Source of the DNA: Punica granatum
Taxonomy: Eukaryota; Streptophyta; Magnoliopsida; Myrtales; Lythraceae
Direction of reading: 5' to 3'
DNA: 64,000 bases
Assembly: GCF_007655135.1 (NCBI RefSeq)
Contig: NC_045128.1
Location: forward strand, 41,429,885 to 41,493,884
Shown piece after piece: positions 46,008 through 57,900 of the stretch. The notes under the pieces were generated by a model. The model made no database searches. It saw only the letters and a list, made by a program, of their open reading frames with translations, and was not told the origin of the DNA. How positions within the stretch are numbered: the first letter of the stretch is position 1; the number at the start of each line of letters is the position of its first letter. Both the position numbers and the translations under genes were made by a program.

Positions 46008-48707
46008 ATGGCGTCGGGTTCTTCGGGCCGGGCGAACTCCGGCTCCAAAGGTTTCGATTTCGCGACGGACGACATCCTCTGCTCGTACGAGGACTACGGC
46101 AATCAGGACTCCTCTAACGGAAGCCACTCCGATCCGGGTCTGGTCACCAGCTCCGGAAAGGTACCTCACTGATTGTTGCCGATGCTTTTAGGTTTTTGAT
46201 TGGGTGATGTTTATTTGATCGTTCGGGAGGTGTTTCGGGACCGGCAACAGTTGAAAATCGTTGCCCAAGTCAACAGTTGACTGTTAGGCTGTGTAATTAG
46301 GAGGTTTGGAGCTGCAGAGCTCTCTGATTGTGGTGAACTGAAGGAGTTGTTTGCTTTTATGGAAACTCAACTTCTTCGTTCGTTTGGGTTCTGGCAGAAA
46401 GTTTATGACGGTCAGTTCTGAAGTTTTAGGGTGATTCATTTGAATGATCAGGCAGAGAATCTGTTTTCTTCCTCGACGAGTCCTCTCAACCTTGTGGTTT
46501 CTTTCTACTATCTCGGCTTGGGCAGAGCGATGATTCTGCTCGTGGGTTTTCATCTTCTAGTTGGGCTTCTCGGGAAGAAGACGGAAGTTAGGATTGTAGA
46601 ATCAAATGGGGATTTATCTTTGAACCGCTCCATCAACACTTGATAGTTGCAACTTGTAATTCTTTTCGGCATTTTCGGATAGAGTCAGATTTCCTGATAT
46701 TAATTGCTGGGAGGATGGGCATTGCATCATCGTGTAGTCTGGTAGTTCTGTTGAAAATCAAGTTCATGGTTACTAGACTCATTGACACAATGTACAAAAG
46801 CAACAGATACAAAGCCGACATATTTTTCTTCATTATCTTTCTGTTGATTGTTTGAGCTTTCGAGTCTTAAGTTAATATTTACTTACTGGTACTGGCTCCG
46901 CTGCTCGCGTTATATTCTAGAAAGGCAGGCTGTCCTTACTGGCTTTGGGCTCGTAGCTGTGTGTTTTCAATGGTTTTAGTTTTATATGTCTCTTACAGAG
47001 GCCCTAACTATTCGCTGCAAACAGGATTTTCATAAAAGTAGACTTGCGAGACCAGTATATGCTGCCCCTGCCTACAGTCAACCAGAGGATTCTCTTAATC
47101 CAGATATGGTTGCTATTGTTGACAAGAGCATGAAAAAATATGCTGACAACCTCATGCGGTTTCTCGAGGGAATAAGTTCTCGACTCTCACAGCTGGAGCT
47201 ATACTGCTACAATCTCGACAAGTCGATTGGAGAAATGCGGTCGGAATTGAATCGAGATCACGGGGATGCAGATACCAAGCTCAAGTCACTTGAGAAACAT
47301 ATTCAAGAGGTGAGTTGATATAGTCAATCTGTTTTATTCCTGTTTCTACTTAACTAAATGTTCTTTGAACGTGACAGAATAGCTTCTTTGGAACCATGTA
47401 TGTTGCCTTGATTGTTGTAACATTTCTAATGGACTACGGAAATTAGAAAGAAACCAGGTGGAATATAAACATGCTAGGTTTACTTTGATGAGCAGAATAA
47501 TTTGATCTCTTTGATGCTTGTGCAGGTCCACAGATCAGTCCAGATCCTTAGGGACAAGCAAGAACTTGCTGAGACTCAGAAGGAACTAGCCAAGCTTCAA
47601 CTTGCGCAGAAAGAGTCTTCTTCAGGCACTTTGCAGTCCAGTGAGGAGAGAGCTTCAACGCCTGCTCCGGAAACCAAGAAGACTGACAATGCGTCTGATA
47701 CATCAAACCAACAATTAGCTCTGGCCCTGCCCCACCAAGTTGCTCCACCACAATCAATGCCTCCGCCTGCACAAGCCCCCCCTCCTCAGAATGTGTCCCA
47801 ACAACAGGCTTATTATCTGGCCCCGGCTCAGATACCAAATCCAGCAGGTGCCTCTCAGCTTCCTCATATTCAGTATGTGCCCTCTGATTCTCAGGGTAGG
47901 CCAACACAATTGCAAGAGGTTTCCCGGATACCACCACCATCAACACAGCCTCCAGTGAATCAGTCGCCAACTATGCATCCTTTCCCTCAGTATCAGCAGC
48001 AGTGGTCCCAGCAGTTACCCCAACAAGCACCGGCACAGCCACCGCCACAGCAGCAATCATCAGTGCCACCCCAAATGAGGGCCCAAGCCACCCAAGTTTA
48101 CTCTCCCTACCCACCAAGCCAGCCTGCAAACCCACCCCCGCCGCCGCCTTCACAAGAAACCCTTCCCAACAGCATGCCCATGCAAGTGCCATACTCAGGG
48201 GTCCCGCCTCCAGTGTCTAGCCGTGCCGAGTCTGTGCCTTATGGGTATGGAGGGCCCACAAGAATCATTCAGCAGCAACCTCCACCACAGCCTGTTAAGG
48301 GAGCCTTTGGACCACAGCCTGGTGATGGATATGCTGCTGGCGCCCAAACTCCGGTCCCTCCAGGTAGCGGGTATATGGTGTACGAAGCTGACGGGGGGAG
48401 ACCCCACCATCAACCTCCTCAACAGGCTCACTTCTCCCAGGGCATGTACCCCCCACCAAATGTCCCTCACCCGAATCCACAGGCAAATCCTCCTAACAAT
48501 CTCATGGTTCGAAATTCAAGCCACCCGCAGTTTGTCCGGAACCATCCCTATAGCGAGCTGATTGATAAACTTGCGAGCATGGGCTTTAGGGGCGATCATG
48601 TGGCGAGTGTGATACAGAGGATGGAAGAGAGCGGGCAGCCTGTGGATTTCAACTCTGTACTCGACAGGTTGAATGTGCATTCTTCTCAGAGAGGGTGGTC
48701 TGGGTGA
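46008..48707 (+). CDS. FLOE1: FLOE1-type DUF1421 prion-like protein
   Basis: Three exons: 46008-46160, 47025-47309 and 47526-48707, joined at phase 0 to 539 residues. The N-terminus (MASGSSGRANSGSKGFDFA) and the segment FDFATDDILCSYEDYGNQDS closely match Arabidopsis FLOE1 (At4g28300) as I recall it. FLOE1 forms hydration-dependent condensates in seeds and holds back germination under water stress. Domains in order: Asp/Ser-rich region (1-75), coiled-coil nucleation region (about 80-190: KKYADNLMRFLEGISSRLSQ, then LRDKQELAETQKELAKLQ), a long Gln/Pro/Ser-rich low-complexity region (about 195-475) with PPPPP and QQQ runs, and the C-terminal DUF1421/UBA-like domain (about 485-530: YSELIDKLASMGFRGDHV). 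The first intron (864 bp) is the longest. FLOE2 or FLOE3 are alternatives, but the N-terminus favours FLOE1. Confidence 0.92.
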
Positions 48708-49573
48708 AGATTTCCGACTTTCTGTCACGAGACAACTTGATAATTTCTGCATGCTTTTTTTTTTAAAAAAAAAAATATGAAATTCAATAAGGCTGAAGCT
48801 ACGCTTACGGGTATATCCTCAAATATATGTGGGTTGTGAGGTTACCCTTTAGATTGTTGTATATGGCTGACGTTATTTTAAACTAGTCCTCTTGGATGTC
48901 ATGAGCGGTTAATTTTAGCTACCGTCGACGGAGATGCTTTCAAGTTGAATGTCCCTTCCCTTCCTTCTCCTAATGATGTGTACTTAAAACTTGGGTCACT
49001 TTAGGTGCGAACTCGACTGAAGTTCCATTTTGTCTTTATTTATTTTTGTTTTTGCTAATCTAGGGTGTTTAAGTTTCGCTTGGCTAATTGCCGGGGCTCC
49101 GTGACTCCCTGCGACGTACGGAGCAAGGAATTACGTCAAAGGGGTTCCGGTGGTTTCAATGGTTTCAAGGGATTTTGAATTCGGTTTTGAAGTTCCATTT
49201 TGTCAGCTGCATTGTTCAGACTCTAGTGGAGTTTTAATGAAGACATTCGCCCGAGTTGCCAATGAACCTTCCATTTTGTCAGCTGTAGTGTAATGAGGAC
49301 TCTTAACGGAGTTTTAGTGAAGGCGCGCACCTAAGTTCTTCAGTGACCGTTCGGCTAGGTACTATGAAATTTCTATTTACATAACCGGCGGGTTGAGAAA
49401 TTATTCAAGCCGTTGACTAGGCTTGTAAAACAGAAACAAGTTGAGAAATTGAAGGTCCTTGTCGAAGAAACTGACAGAATTGTCCTCTACCCAGCAGTTC
49501 TTGTCCTCTAGCAGGGGAATCTTTTGTTACCTGGTGAAGGAATCTATCTCCGAACTACTAATCCCAGAGAAAA
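48708..49573. other. spacer between FLOE1 and the P450
   Basis: FLOE1 3' UTR followed by the P450 upstream region. The segment GAAGTTCCATTTTGTC occurs at 49019-49034 and again at 49189-49204, with a related CTTCCATTTTGTCAGCTG near 49268. This suggests a small degenerate local repeat. No gene. Confidence 0.45.
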
Positions 49574-51910
49574 ATGCAGCATCCGTATCATTCCTCTAGG
49601 CAGAAGAAAGAGCACAGCCAAGCTCAGATGACTATGGTTTCTTCAACTGCCACTGTGCTCCTCTCTGTGTTCCTCGTGGGTCTGACTTGCTTGGCCATAT
49701 ACCTGTCCCATCTCTTCTGGCTTAAGCCCCAGAGGTTCCGAAACAAGCTCCGGAGGCAGGGAATTCATGGCCCAGCACCTTCGTTTTTCTTCGGCAACAT
49801 TCCTGATGTCAAAAAGATCCATTCGGAGATGGCTCAGAAGAGGGCTCAGCAGGGCCAAAATACAGATCCAATATCAAATGATTATATGTCCCAGCTCTTT
49901 CCTCACATAGACAAATGGACGGACGATTACGGTAACTTGTACTGATTGCTCTTGCTTCTTCTCCAATCTTCCTGTAACCCCTATATAGAGTTTGATCAAT
50001 CTACACCTGAAGGAAGCTTCACGGCATGGTTATTCCCACATCGTCTTGATTTGTTTCCAGGATAAAATACGGAAAATAGATCTGTTCGTTGACTGAAAAG
50101 GTGATTTAGTATATTAGTCAACCGTTGAACTAGTTTGCTATATATTCTTAGACAACTGGGAAAATATGAAATATGAGCCAAGGGCATAGACGTTCAAATC
50201 TGGATGTGGAAGAAAAAGGGAAATGGCCACCCATTTGAGATTCACGACTCACTCTTGCGCGATCTGTTCGTGTCACTGCATACCTCCATTTTTTCTATCA
50301 GATAAGCACAATAAAGTTTCTATTTTTCAGTGTATTCCTGAAAATTTTTCGGGAAGTATCTGGTACATTAACAGTATGCGAAGTCTGAAGTGGAACCATT
50401 GGAATATGACAGGTTCAGTATTCACGTTCACCCTTGGGAACATGGTAGTTGTATGCTTAGGGGACTTAGATGCAGTGAAGGATTTCTGCCAGAATAGATC
50501 TCCCGAATTCGGGAGGTCTTCTTACATAAAGAATAGCAGGGGAGTCCTATTTGGCGATGGCATTATAACTGCAAAAGGAGCATCTTGGGTTCAGCAGAGG
50601 AAGATCATTAATCCTGAGTTCTTTCCAGACAAAGTTAAGGTAAACATGGCTTTTCCTAGCCTCAGGCTCTTTATCGTAAAAGTTTACGAACCAATCGGAC
50701 AGTGCAGGGTATGATGAAGATGATGATAGAATCTGTGACACAATTGATGGGAAAATGGGAAGCCAAGGTCGAAGGAGGAGGTGGGATTGCCACTCTACAG
50801 GTTGATGAGGATCTGAGAAATCTGTCTGCAGAAGTGATCTCAAAAACTTGCTTTGGAAACAACTACTCTCACGGAATGGAGATTTTCTCAAAGATGTTGG
50901 AGATTCTTGATTTGCTCAGCAAGCAATACTCCTCTGTCGGTATTCCAGGACAAAAGTGATGACTCCAACTGCCTTTTCCAGGTTAATGTATCAATTATCT
51001 GCCTTCTGATGTTTTGAATTTTCCGTTTTCTTGCAGATACATGCCCACCAAGACAAACCGGGAAGTCTGGAGGCTTGGGAAGGAAGTCAAAAAGTCTATC
51101 ATGAATCTGATGATCAACGAAAACAACGGGAACCCACAGAATTTTCTAGACGTCCTTACGAAAAACTTCATTGGTTCCCACAGCAACCGTCATCTCATAG
51201 TGGACAATTGCAAGACTATGTTCTTTGCTGGGCATGAGACTACTGCAAATACCATTTCGTTCACTCTGATACTCTTAGCACATCATGCGGAGTGGCAGAA
51301 CCGAGCACGGGATGAGGTGGTTGAGATTATTAAAGACGGGAAAATCCTTACTGCTGATATGCTAAACAGAATGAAAATTGTAGGTTCTTTGACCTGACTG
51401 GAGGAGAAACAAGAAAGATGGAAAATATTCTATTACGATTCAAGGAAATTTGAAGCTAACTGATAATCTTGTTTCATTTTGTAGTTAAATATGGTGATAT
51501 ATGAGACTCTGCGTTTATATCCGCCTGGTCCTTTCATGGCAAAAGAGACAAGCGAGGAGATGAAATTCGGGAAATTTCTGATCCCCAAAGGAGTCAATGT
51601 TTGGCTTCCTTTGTCAGCACTACATCGAGACCCGGCCAACTGGGGAGCTGATGCAAGTGTATTCAATCCAGAAAGGTTCGCGAATGGGATCTCTTCTGCA
51701 TGCAAGCTCCCTTTTCTTTTCATGCCCTTCGGAGTTGGAATACGAACTTGTGTAGGCCAGAACTATGCCATGACAGAGCTGAAGATAGTACTTGCCCTAG
51801 TATTATCGAAGTTTAGTTTCAGTTTGTCTCCAGAATACAAGCATTCCGTGGCATGCAAGCTGTTCTTTAAGCCCGGCAATGCAGTTTATCTCAAGCTAGA
51901 GAGAATCTGA
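49574..51910 (+). CDS. cytochrome P450, CYP714 family
   Basis: Five exons: 49574-49931, 50413-50639, 50708-50955, 51037-51379 and 51485-51910, giving 533 residues. An in-frame ATG at 49628 gives 515 residues starting just before the membrane anchor (VSSTATVLLSVFLVGL) and is the more P450-like start; the 18 extra residues are hydrophilic. All P450 landmarks are intact: I-helix AGHETTA, K-helix ETLR, PERF, and heme loop FMPFGVGIRTCVG with its Cys ligand. The leader HGPAPSFFFGNIPDVKKI and the following LFPHIDKW place it in CYP714 (clan 72). Family members inactivate or modify gibberellins (rice CYP714D1/EUI 16,17-epoxidase, CYP714B 13-hydroxylases, Arabidopsis CYP714A1/A2), acting at the ER. The substrate of this one is inferred only from family. 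It converges with the CASP-like gene, with 390 bp between stops. Confidence 0.93.
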
Positions 51911-52300
51911 CACTTATTTTCTATAATATACAAATCAGGACAGCTTTCTTATTTGGTTTCTCCTAGCACAATCAGAGCACTGCCTCCTAATGTAGAGATT
52001 GCCAATCCATTGTAAATCTTTCTTTTACAGATTTGACGAGTATAACATGGACTGGAGCTTTCCTCAATTTAGAAAGAGCGAAAGGAATGGTCTCTGAGGC
52101 ATTAACCTAAAATATTGGACATAGGCAAATCGAGAAGAATACTCGAAATTGGTGTGTGAATAAACTGTAGTATAGTACACAGACTCAAGCATTTGTAACT
52201 CTCTGCAACCCGTTAAATAAAACAAACAAGTAACAAATATGTATCCTCAACGGGACATACATATGCTTCTCATCTAGAAATCTTTCGCTCGGAAGAGTTC

Positions 52301-53098
52301 TCAATTGAGAAGGTCATTTAGGACAGAATGGACGGAGAACATCAGGAGAATTGTGTATATTATGACAGCCGCAAAACCAGCCGCTAGAGCTCCCGTAACA
52401 TGATCACAGTACTTGGGGACTTGTCCACAGATCGGGAGCCACCCAGCATGTGAATTTCCCTTTTTCCCCACCTGAGCAATTGCCAGTGCGGCGGAGATGC
52501 TTGAAGTCAGCAGCATTGTCACAAGCTGCAGATAGAAGCATAGAAAATGGCAGTTATTTGGAGGTAAAGAATTCAAGAAGTCCCAATGCGATCCTGTTCT
52601 CAGGAACTGAATGCGACCACGCCAGTCGGTTTGAATATGTTCTTCCTAGTGGAGTTATATAGTGCTCAATATACATTTCCTAAAATTTCCTGGATGCGTG
52701 CCTTAAGATCAAGAACGCAGTCAACTCACCAGATCCAAGGTGACGAGTAATCTTCGTAGCAAGCTCCCCCAGGGCACGAAGAGGGCTATTAAGCTGTACG
52801 CACTCACAACAGCATTGACGATCACAAAGTACCTACAAGAACACTCCCACCCTTCATGATTATCTTGAATGTATATAATAGAATCCACTAAAACCCGAAC
52901 GGTTTGATGGCAGATGGAAATTAAAAAGACTGCAACTCACTTGAAGGCAGGAGTGTCGCTATACTCAGCCTCGAAGGACGCCGTGAAGAAATTGGCCCTC
53001 TCATGGCTCGTGGCCATGACAATGGTTGCTGACACAGCCGCCCCCAGTGCGAGCACCCTCAAGAGAAGGGCTAAAATCCTCTTAGGATTTTTCTCCAT
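52301..53098 (-). CDS. CASP-like membrane protein, family 1 (CASPL1C type)
   Basis: Three exons, 53098-52941, 52832-52730 and 52525-52301, joined to 161 residues. Four membrane helices are visible: about 8-30, 53-75, 85-107 and 130-155. The family-diagnostic Arg in the first helix ([11 protein letters not shown]) and Asp before the third (TLDLLVTMLL) are both present. The second extracellular loop carries paired Cys in [16 protein letters not shown], as in Arabidopsis CASPL1C1 and CASPL1C2. CASPs build the Casparian-strip membrane domain and recruit lignin polymerisation machinery; CASP-likes are MARVEL-related plasma-membrane scaffolds elsewhere in the plant, mostly of unknown role. The protein is complete and conserved. 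It is expressed away from the riboflavin synthase gene, with about 1 kb of shared upstream DNA. Confidence 0.93.
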
Positions 53099-54149
53099 CG
53101 AAGGCACTGGAAACCAAAATGAGGAGACCCGGATCTCTTCGTGATAACTGATGTTCGGAATGCCTGTGAGGCGAAAATTTCAGCTAAAAACGAGTTGGGG
53201 TATGAGAAAGCAGATGAAAGGTGGTGCACTAGCATTATACCTGCGGTGGTTGCTTCATGGTTGAAGTTTCTCAACTGCCACTTCCTTTTTGGGGGGGTAG
53301 TTTCTCCAAGTTTTCAGCTCTCTTCTTGAAAGAGGAATGACTTTAAATTTTCCCAACAACGTTAAAGTCTCTCTTCTTGGTTTAGCTTACCAGAAACAAT
53401 GACAGCCGTTGTTGACCGAAATGATCATCAGCCCACTAAAAAGTTCTTATGCCTTGTATTTGCGATGCCTTTTGAAGTGTTTTACCTTTACATAAGCCAT
53501 ACCATGTCGATTGGATGACTCGCGATGCTGATGGGGCACCAACGGAAAAACCGATTCGGGCTGATGTCAGTTTTAAGTCGCGTCTGGACTCTTCAATCTC
53601 GATTAGCCAGGGGAAAAAGTGTCGATGTATTTGATCGATCTATTTTCTTCCAACTAAGAATTCATTTTCGGATATTAGAAAAACCATCTTGAAAATCAGT
53701 TTTATGTATTCGGTTCAACTACATAGATAGAGCTGTCGCAACCATGGCCGCCCAATATGCCACCGTTCGCTCCGTTGGCCAAAGCCGGAGATCGCCTTGG
53801 TGACCAGAGAATCTCTCTGGCCACGATGAGGCTACTGAGGGCCTCGCTGAGTGGGCGGTGGCTAATGGCGAGGCCCCAAGCTGGGATCTCTATCTCCGAT
53901 GTTTTTGAAAAAGACAAGACATAAATGGGTGTATTTTCGGAAAATGATAATCTAGTAAACATTCCTGCAAGCTTCTCAGCTTTCACCTACCCACCGTATC
54001 TGCTCCGCCCTGCTTCTTGCCGTCTAATTTTTCTTTTTCTTTTTTTGGGTGCGGCAAGGCGCTTCATGCCGTCTTCCTCAGCATAAAGACATCCTCCCTC
54101 AGAGCTTTGTCAAGCACCGATCAAGATTTTCCCGAGAACCAGCCGGAAA
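53099..54149. other. divergent upstream region of CASP-like and riboflavin synthase genes
   Basis: About 1.05 kb between two divergent start codons, so it must hold both promoters. A minus-strand frame at 53702-53986 (94 codons) has no recognisable domain and is not called. A less AT-rich patch lies at 53740-53890. No clear TATA box was found. Confidence 0.45.
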
Positions 54150-54986
54150 ATGGCACTCTCTCCGTCACTCTGCAGGGCCCCAAAGGCCCTTCTTTTGGCT
54201 CCGACATTCAATCTTCCCCGCAGCCCCAACACCCCATTCAAACCCAGCTTCACAGTGGCCGCCAATTTCAGGTCGTCCTTCTTCTCCCTCTCCCTCTCCG
54301 TACAAAAGCCCCGACCTTTACTCCACCCACGCCGCCACCAAACCCTAGCAACGCGGTGCCTCTTCACCGGAATCGTGGAGGAAATGGGCCAAGTCAAGAG
54401 CTTGGGCCCGGTTGATGATGGGTTCGTCATGACAGTCGCTGCCAAGACCGTTCTCGAGGACGTCCACCTCGGGGACAGCATTGCCGTGAACGGTACGTGC
54501 CTCACCGTGACCGAATTCGACACGGGGTTATCGGAATTCACTGTCGGTTTGGCCCCGGAGACCCTGAGGAAGACCTCCCTCGTTGAGCTTGGGGTGGGCT
54601 CGAAGGTGAACCTGGAGCGCGCGGTCGGCCCTACGGGCAGAATGGGCGGCCACTTCGTGCAAGGTCATGTCGATGGGACGGGGGAGATAGTGTCCATGGA
54701 GTCCGAGGAGGACTCCCTGTGGGTTAAGGTTAGGACCGGGAAGGAGATCTTGAGGTACATTGTGCCCAAGGGATTCATAGCAGTGGACGGGACTAGTTTG
54801 ACTGTGGTCGATGTGAATGATGAGGAGGAGTGGTTTAGTTTCATGTTGGTGGCTTATACTCAGCAGAAGATTGTGATACCTTTGAAGAAAGCTGGGCAGA
54901 AGGTGAACTTGGAGGTTGATATTTTGGGGAAGTATGTTGAGAGGCTTCTTAGCAGCGGGTTTGTCGAGTCATTCAAGTCTTCCTGA
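54150..54986 (+). CDS. riboflavin synthase, plastid
   Basis: Single-exon frame of 278 residues. Riboflavin synthase (EC 2.5.1.9) dismutates two molecules of 6,7-dimethyl-8-ribityllumazine into riboflavin and 5-amino-6-ribitylaminouracil, the last step to vitamin B2. Residues 1-70 are Ser/Arg/Pro-rich, lack acidic residues and look like a chloroplast transit peptide; the mature enzyme begins near LFTGIVEEMG. Two lumazine-binding beta-barrel repeats follow (about 70-165 and 166-265), each with its signature: VNGTCLTVT in the first, VDGTSLTVV in the second. The segment GGHFVQGHVDGTG links them. A short helical tail ends the protein, as in trimeric bacterial and plant enzymes. Length and motifs are complete. 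Confidence 0.96.
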   Translation: MALSPSLCRAPKALLLAPTFNLPRSPNTPFKPSFTVAANFRSSFFSLSLSVQKPRPLLHPRRHQTLATRCLFTGIVEEMGQVKSLGPVDDGFVMTVAAKTVLEDVHLGDSIAVNGTCLTVTEFDTGLSEFTVGLAPETLRKTSLVELGVGSKVNLERAVGPTGRMGGHFVQGHVDGTGEIVSMESEEDSLWVKVRTGKEILRYIVPKGFIAVDGTSLTVVDVNDEEEWFSFMLVAYTQQKIVIPLKKAGQKVNLEVDILGKYVERLLSSGFVESFKSS

Positions 54987-57900
54987 TCGTAAGCTGGTAT
55001 TGGTAATTCCTCTCTTTCAGCTCAGAGAGTTCGTTTTAACTGTATGGTCCATTTTTTGGATTGTAACGAAGTTGTGACGATAAACTCTGTATCTTGTTTT
55101 TAATGATAGCTACTCTTTGACTGCCTGATTTCTTGTGGAAAGAATGAGTCGAGATTCGTGTTTCACGATACATTATTAAATAGAAGGGATTTCTTAAGCA
55201 AAATCATGGCAATTCTCGCAAGGGAAATCTTATAATTTTCGTCGCTGGATGTCTCACTGGATGGGTGAGATCGGCTGATGAAGAAGGGCCATGTAACTGT
55301 TTTGATTAAACTAGCGTGCAGAGGTTCGGTTACTTATCATACAGTAACTCGAGGTCTTTTAGTGAACGCTGGTTGAGATGTGGTGCGTTAAAGACATATT
55401 TTCTCTGGCAAATGATGTTTAATTTGCTTTAATGGCTATGGACAACGATTCCCAAAGGTGAGCTGTTGCAGTTGGGATAGAGAGGCTAGATAGCACATGA
55501 GTTAGTCTTTTGTTTATTTTCTGGGATATGACTGTCGCTAAATAGTGACCTTGACTTCTGCAGCTCGTGCATGGTAAATTGGTAATAGATAACCAGGCTG
55601 ATAGTAGGGATGTGATTGTTCCCGAATATGTTGGGTTAAATGCCATTTGAATAGTCTGAAACATCTCATCAAGCGCTTAGAAACTGCTGTCTTGGAGAAG
55701 GGCACTAATTGACCCTGAACTACTTTCTGCTTATAATGTGTTTGGCCCCAGTAGCTGGTTACATTGTCAAGCTTAACGAAATATCTTGACTACAATTAAG
55801 ACTAGCAAGATCATTATTGCTCTGTGTTTGTGTTCTTCTCTCAGTTTAAAGTGGCTATTCCTTGGGGAAGAGTCAAGCAGTTCTGACATGGAGTTGAATA
55901 TATTCATCCTATGCTCATGATAGTTGTAAGCTGTGTTCCGGGGAGGAGATTAGTTTGCCATCTTTTTTCTTGCCAATAAGGATATGGCTCTATGTGCTTA
56001 AGGAGCCAATGACTGGGTAAAAAGAGAGAGAATGTGACAGATTAAACAGATTCTGAAGTTGAATTTGCTTTGTTCTCAGAGGAAAATGAAAAAAATAGGA
56101 TTTGCTTTTGAATTTATTTTGTTTATAGAGAGAGAAAGAGGGGTGTGATTCAAGTTCCACCTGTCAACATGAATTTCATCCACAAGGGAAGGGATTTGGA
56201 GGAGGAGGAAACATGTATCTAGAACTCAAATCAGAGAGAGTGAAGTGGAGCGGGACTAACTTGAGTTCGTTTTTGTTCAAGCTGTTTCATTGTAGCTGTA
56301 GAATGTCAATGTTAATTGAATATTAGTGGTCAATGTTAACTGTCCAGGCCCAAATATCAGTCGACAGTGGTAACTGTCCTCAGGGTCCAAGCTCACTTGT
56401 GACATCCCTTCACCAAATTGTAATGTGCATTTCATCTTGCCTCTTTATAAGATAATGCTGAAATTTCCTTGAATGAAAATGGTGCCAATATTACTTTTGA
56501 CTGTTCAATTTTGCTTTGCCCTTCGTTTAAGGTATTTTTATGCTCCTGATACATTCATATACTTCACTGGCTCACAGGCAAACTATTCAGGCCGATGGAT
56601 CGATCTTTCAAGTGGAAGAGTCTGATGTCTGGAACATTGCATTTCTGGGCTGGGATTCGTTCCTCTGGCATAAGAATCCAAGATTTGCTGCTTCAACAAT
56701 AGCATTTGCTTGCTGAGAGAATGGCGCATCACACAGTTCCAGATCCTCCTGGTGGTGAGTTTCTGAACAGGACAGTAAGGTTTGCTACTGATGCTCACAC
56801 TAACAGGATGTCTTTAAAATGTTCCAAGTTGACGATCATTGACAATTCACTATGTAATTCAGTTACCTTGTGAGATCTCATGACTTTATCGGCACCTTTA
56901 ATTAATAAAAGCAAGAGATGTCTTTTCTCCCTGTCTTCTTCATGTCTCTGATGTCATGGGCAAAGATGGTTGAATGCTTCTATTATTGGTTCTTCCATAA
57001 GAACTGAATTTCCAAAATCTACGGCAAGATGCTCCTTCTTGGATTTTACCAGCAGATCATTATTGGTTGTTTATGGAAGAAAAGCTAACCAGTCGTCCTC
57101 TGGAACAGTGGAAATGTGCAGGAGCAACTTTAATATGTTACTTTTATGTCGTTGTCATGCTGTTGTGAGCAATGTCCAAGGATTGGAGTGCCAAGTCAGA
57201 CCCTCATTTGCATGAGATAAGCTTGTATTAACACACTTATATTATTATTAAGCCTGAAAAGTCTCACATCATCACCCTTCACTAACCGTCGTTCCGATGT
57301 AAAAAAGGTTCCGATGTAAAAAAAGACTTCCTTAGTTGCGTGTCCTCTTCTGCAAACTCGGTCGAGCAAAGGTGCACTTCTCTCTTTCTTTCAACCAAGA
57401 GAACTGAACCAATCACAGTTGAGATAATACTAATAATTGCATGAAAACCGAGTCATTAGATCGAAAATGGGCCTGAAATAGCTGGGAAGTTGAAGCGGGC
57501 CGTAATTTAAAAATGTAGAGGGTGACTATTGTTGCGTGGGAGCGAACGTCACATGCATTGCCCTGCGGCTACCCTGAAAATGGGTCTTGTCACATCGCAT
57601 AATCAATCCTGCACTTCCTATAGGATTTCCATTTACGTTTGCCTTAGGATTTTCCTAATTTTATATAGGACGGATGCTTCCATGATCGGTCCACTAATTA
57701 ATTATGTGAATATGGTCCAACTTGGTAGAGCCAACACACTTCTTCTTTGAGGAACATGCACGGTCAAGCATGGTCCGACAGTGATCGTGCTAGAATCCCC
57801 CGAGCTGTCATTGAGAGGAGTCCCCATCGTATTCTTCAACTTGATTCGCGAGCAGGGAACTCTTACCTAGATGTATAAACCGAAACCGATGTTGTGATCA

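Noticed and set aside
47548..47970. 140-codon minus-strand frame inside FLOE1 exon 3
   Set aside because: Shadow of the low-complexity coding exon on the plus strand.
53702..53986. 94-codon minus-strand frame
   Set aside because: No domain, and it lies in the promoter region shared by two well-supported divergent genes. It could be a repeat fragment.
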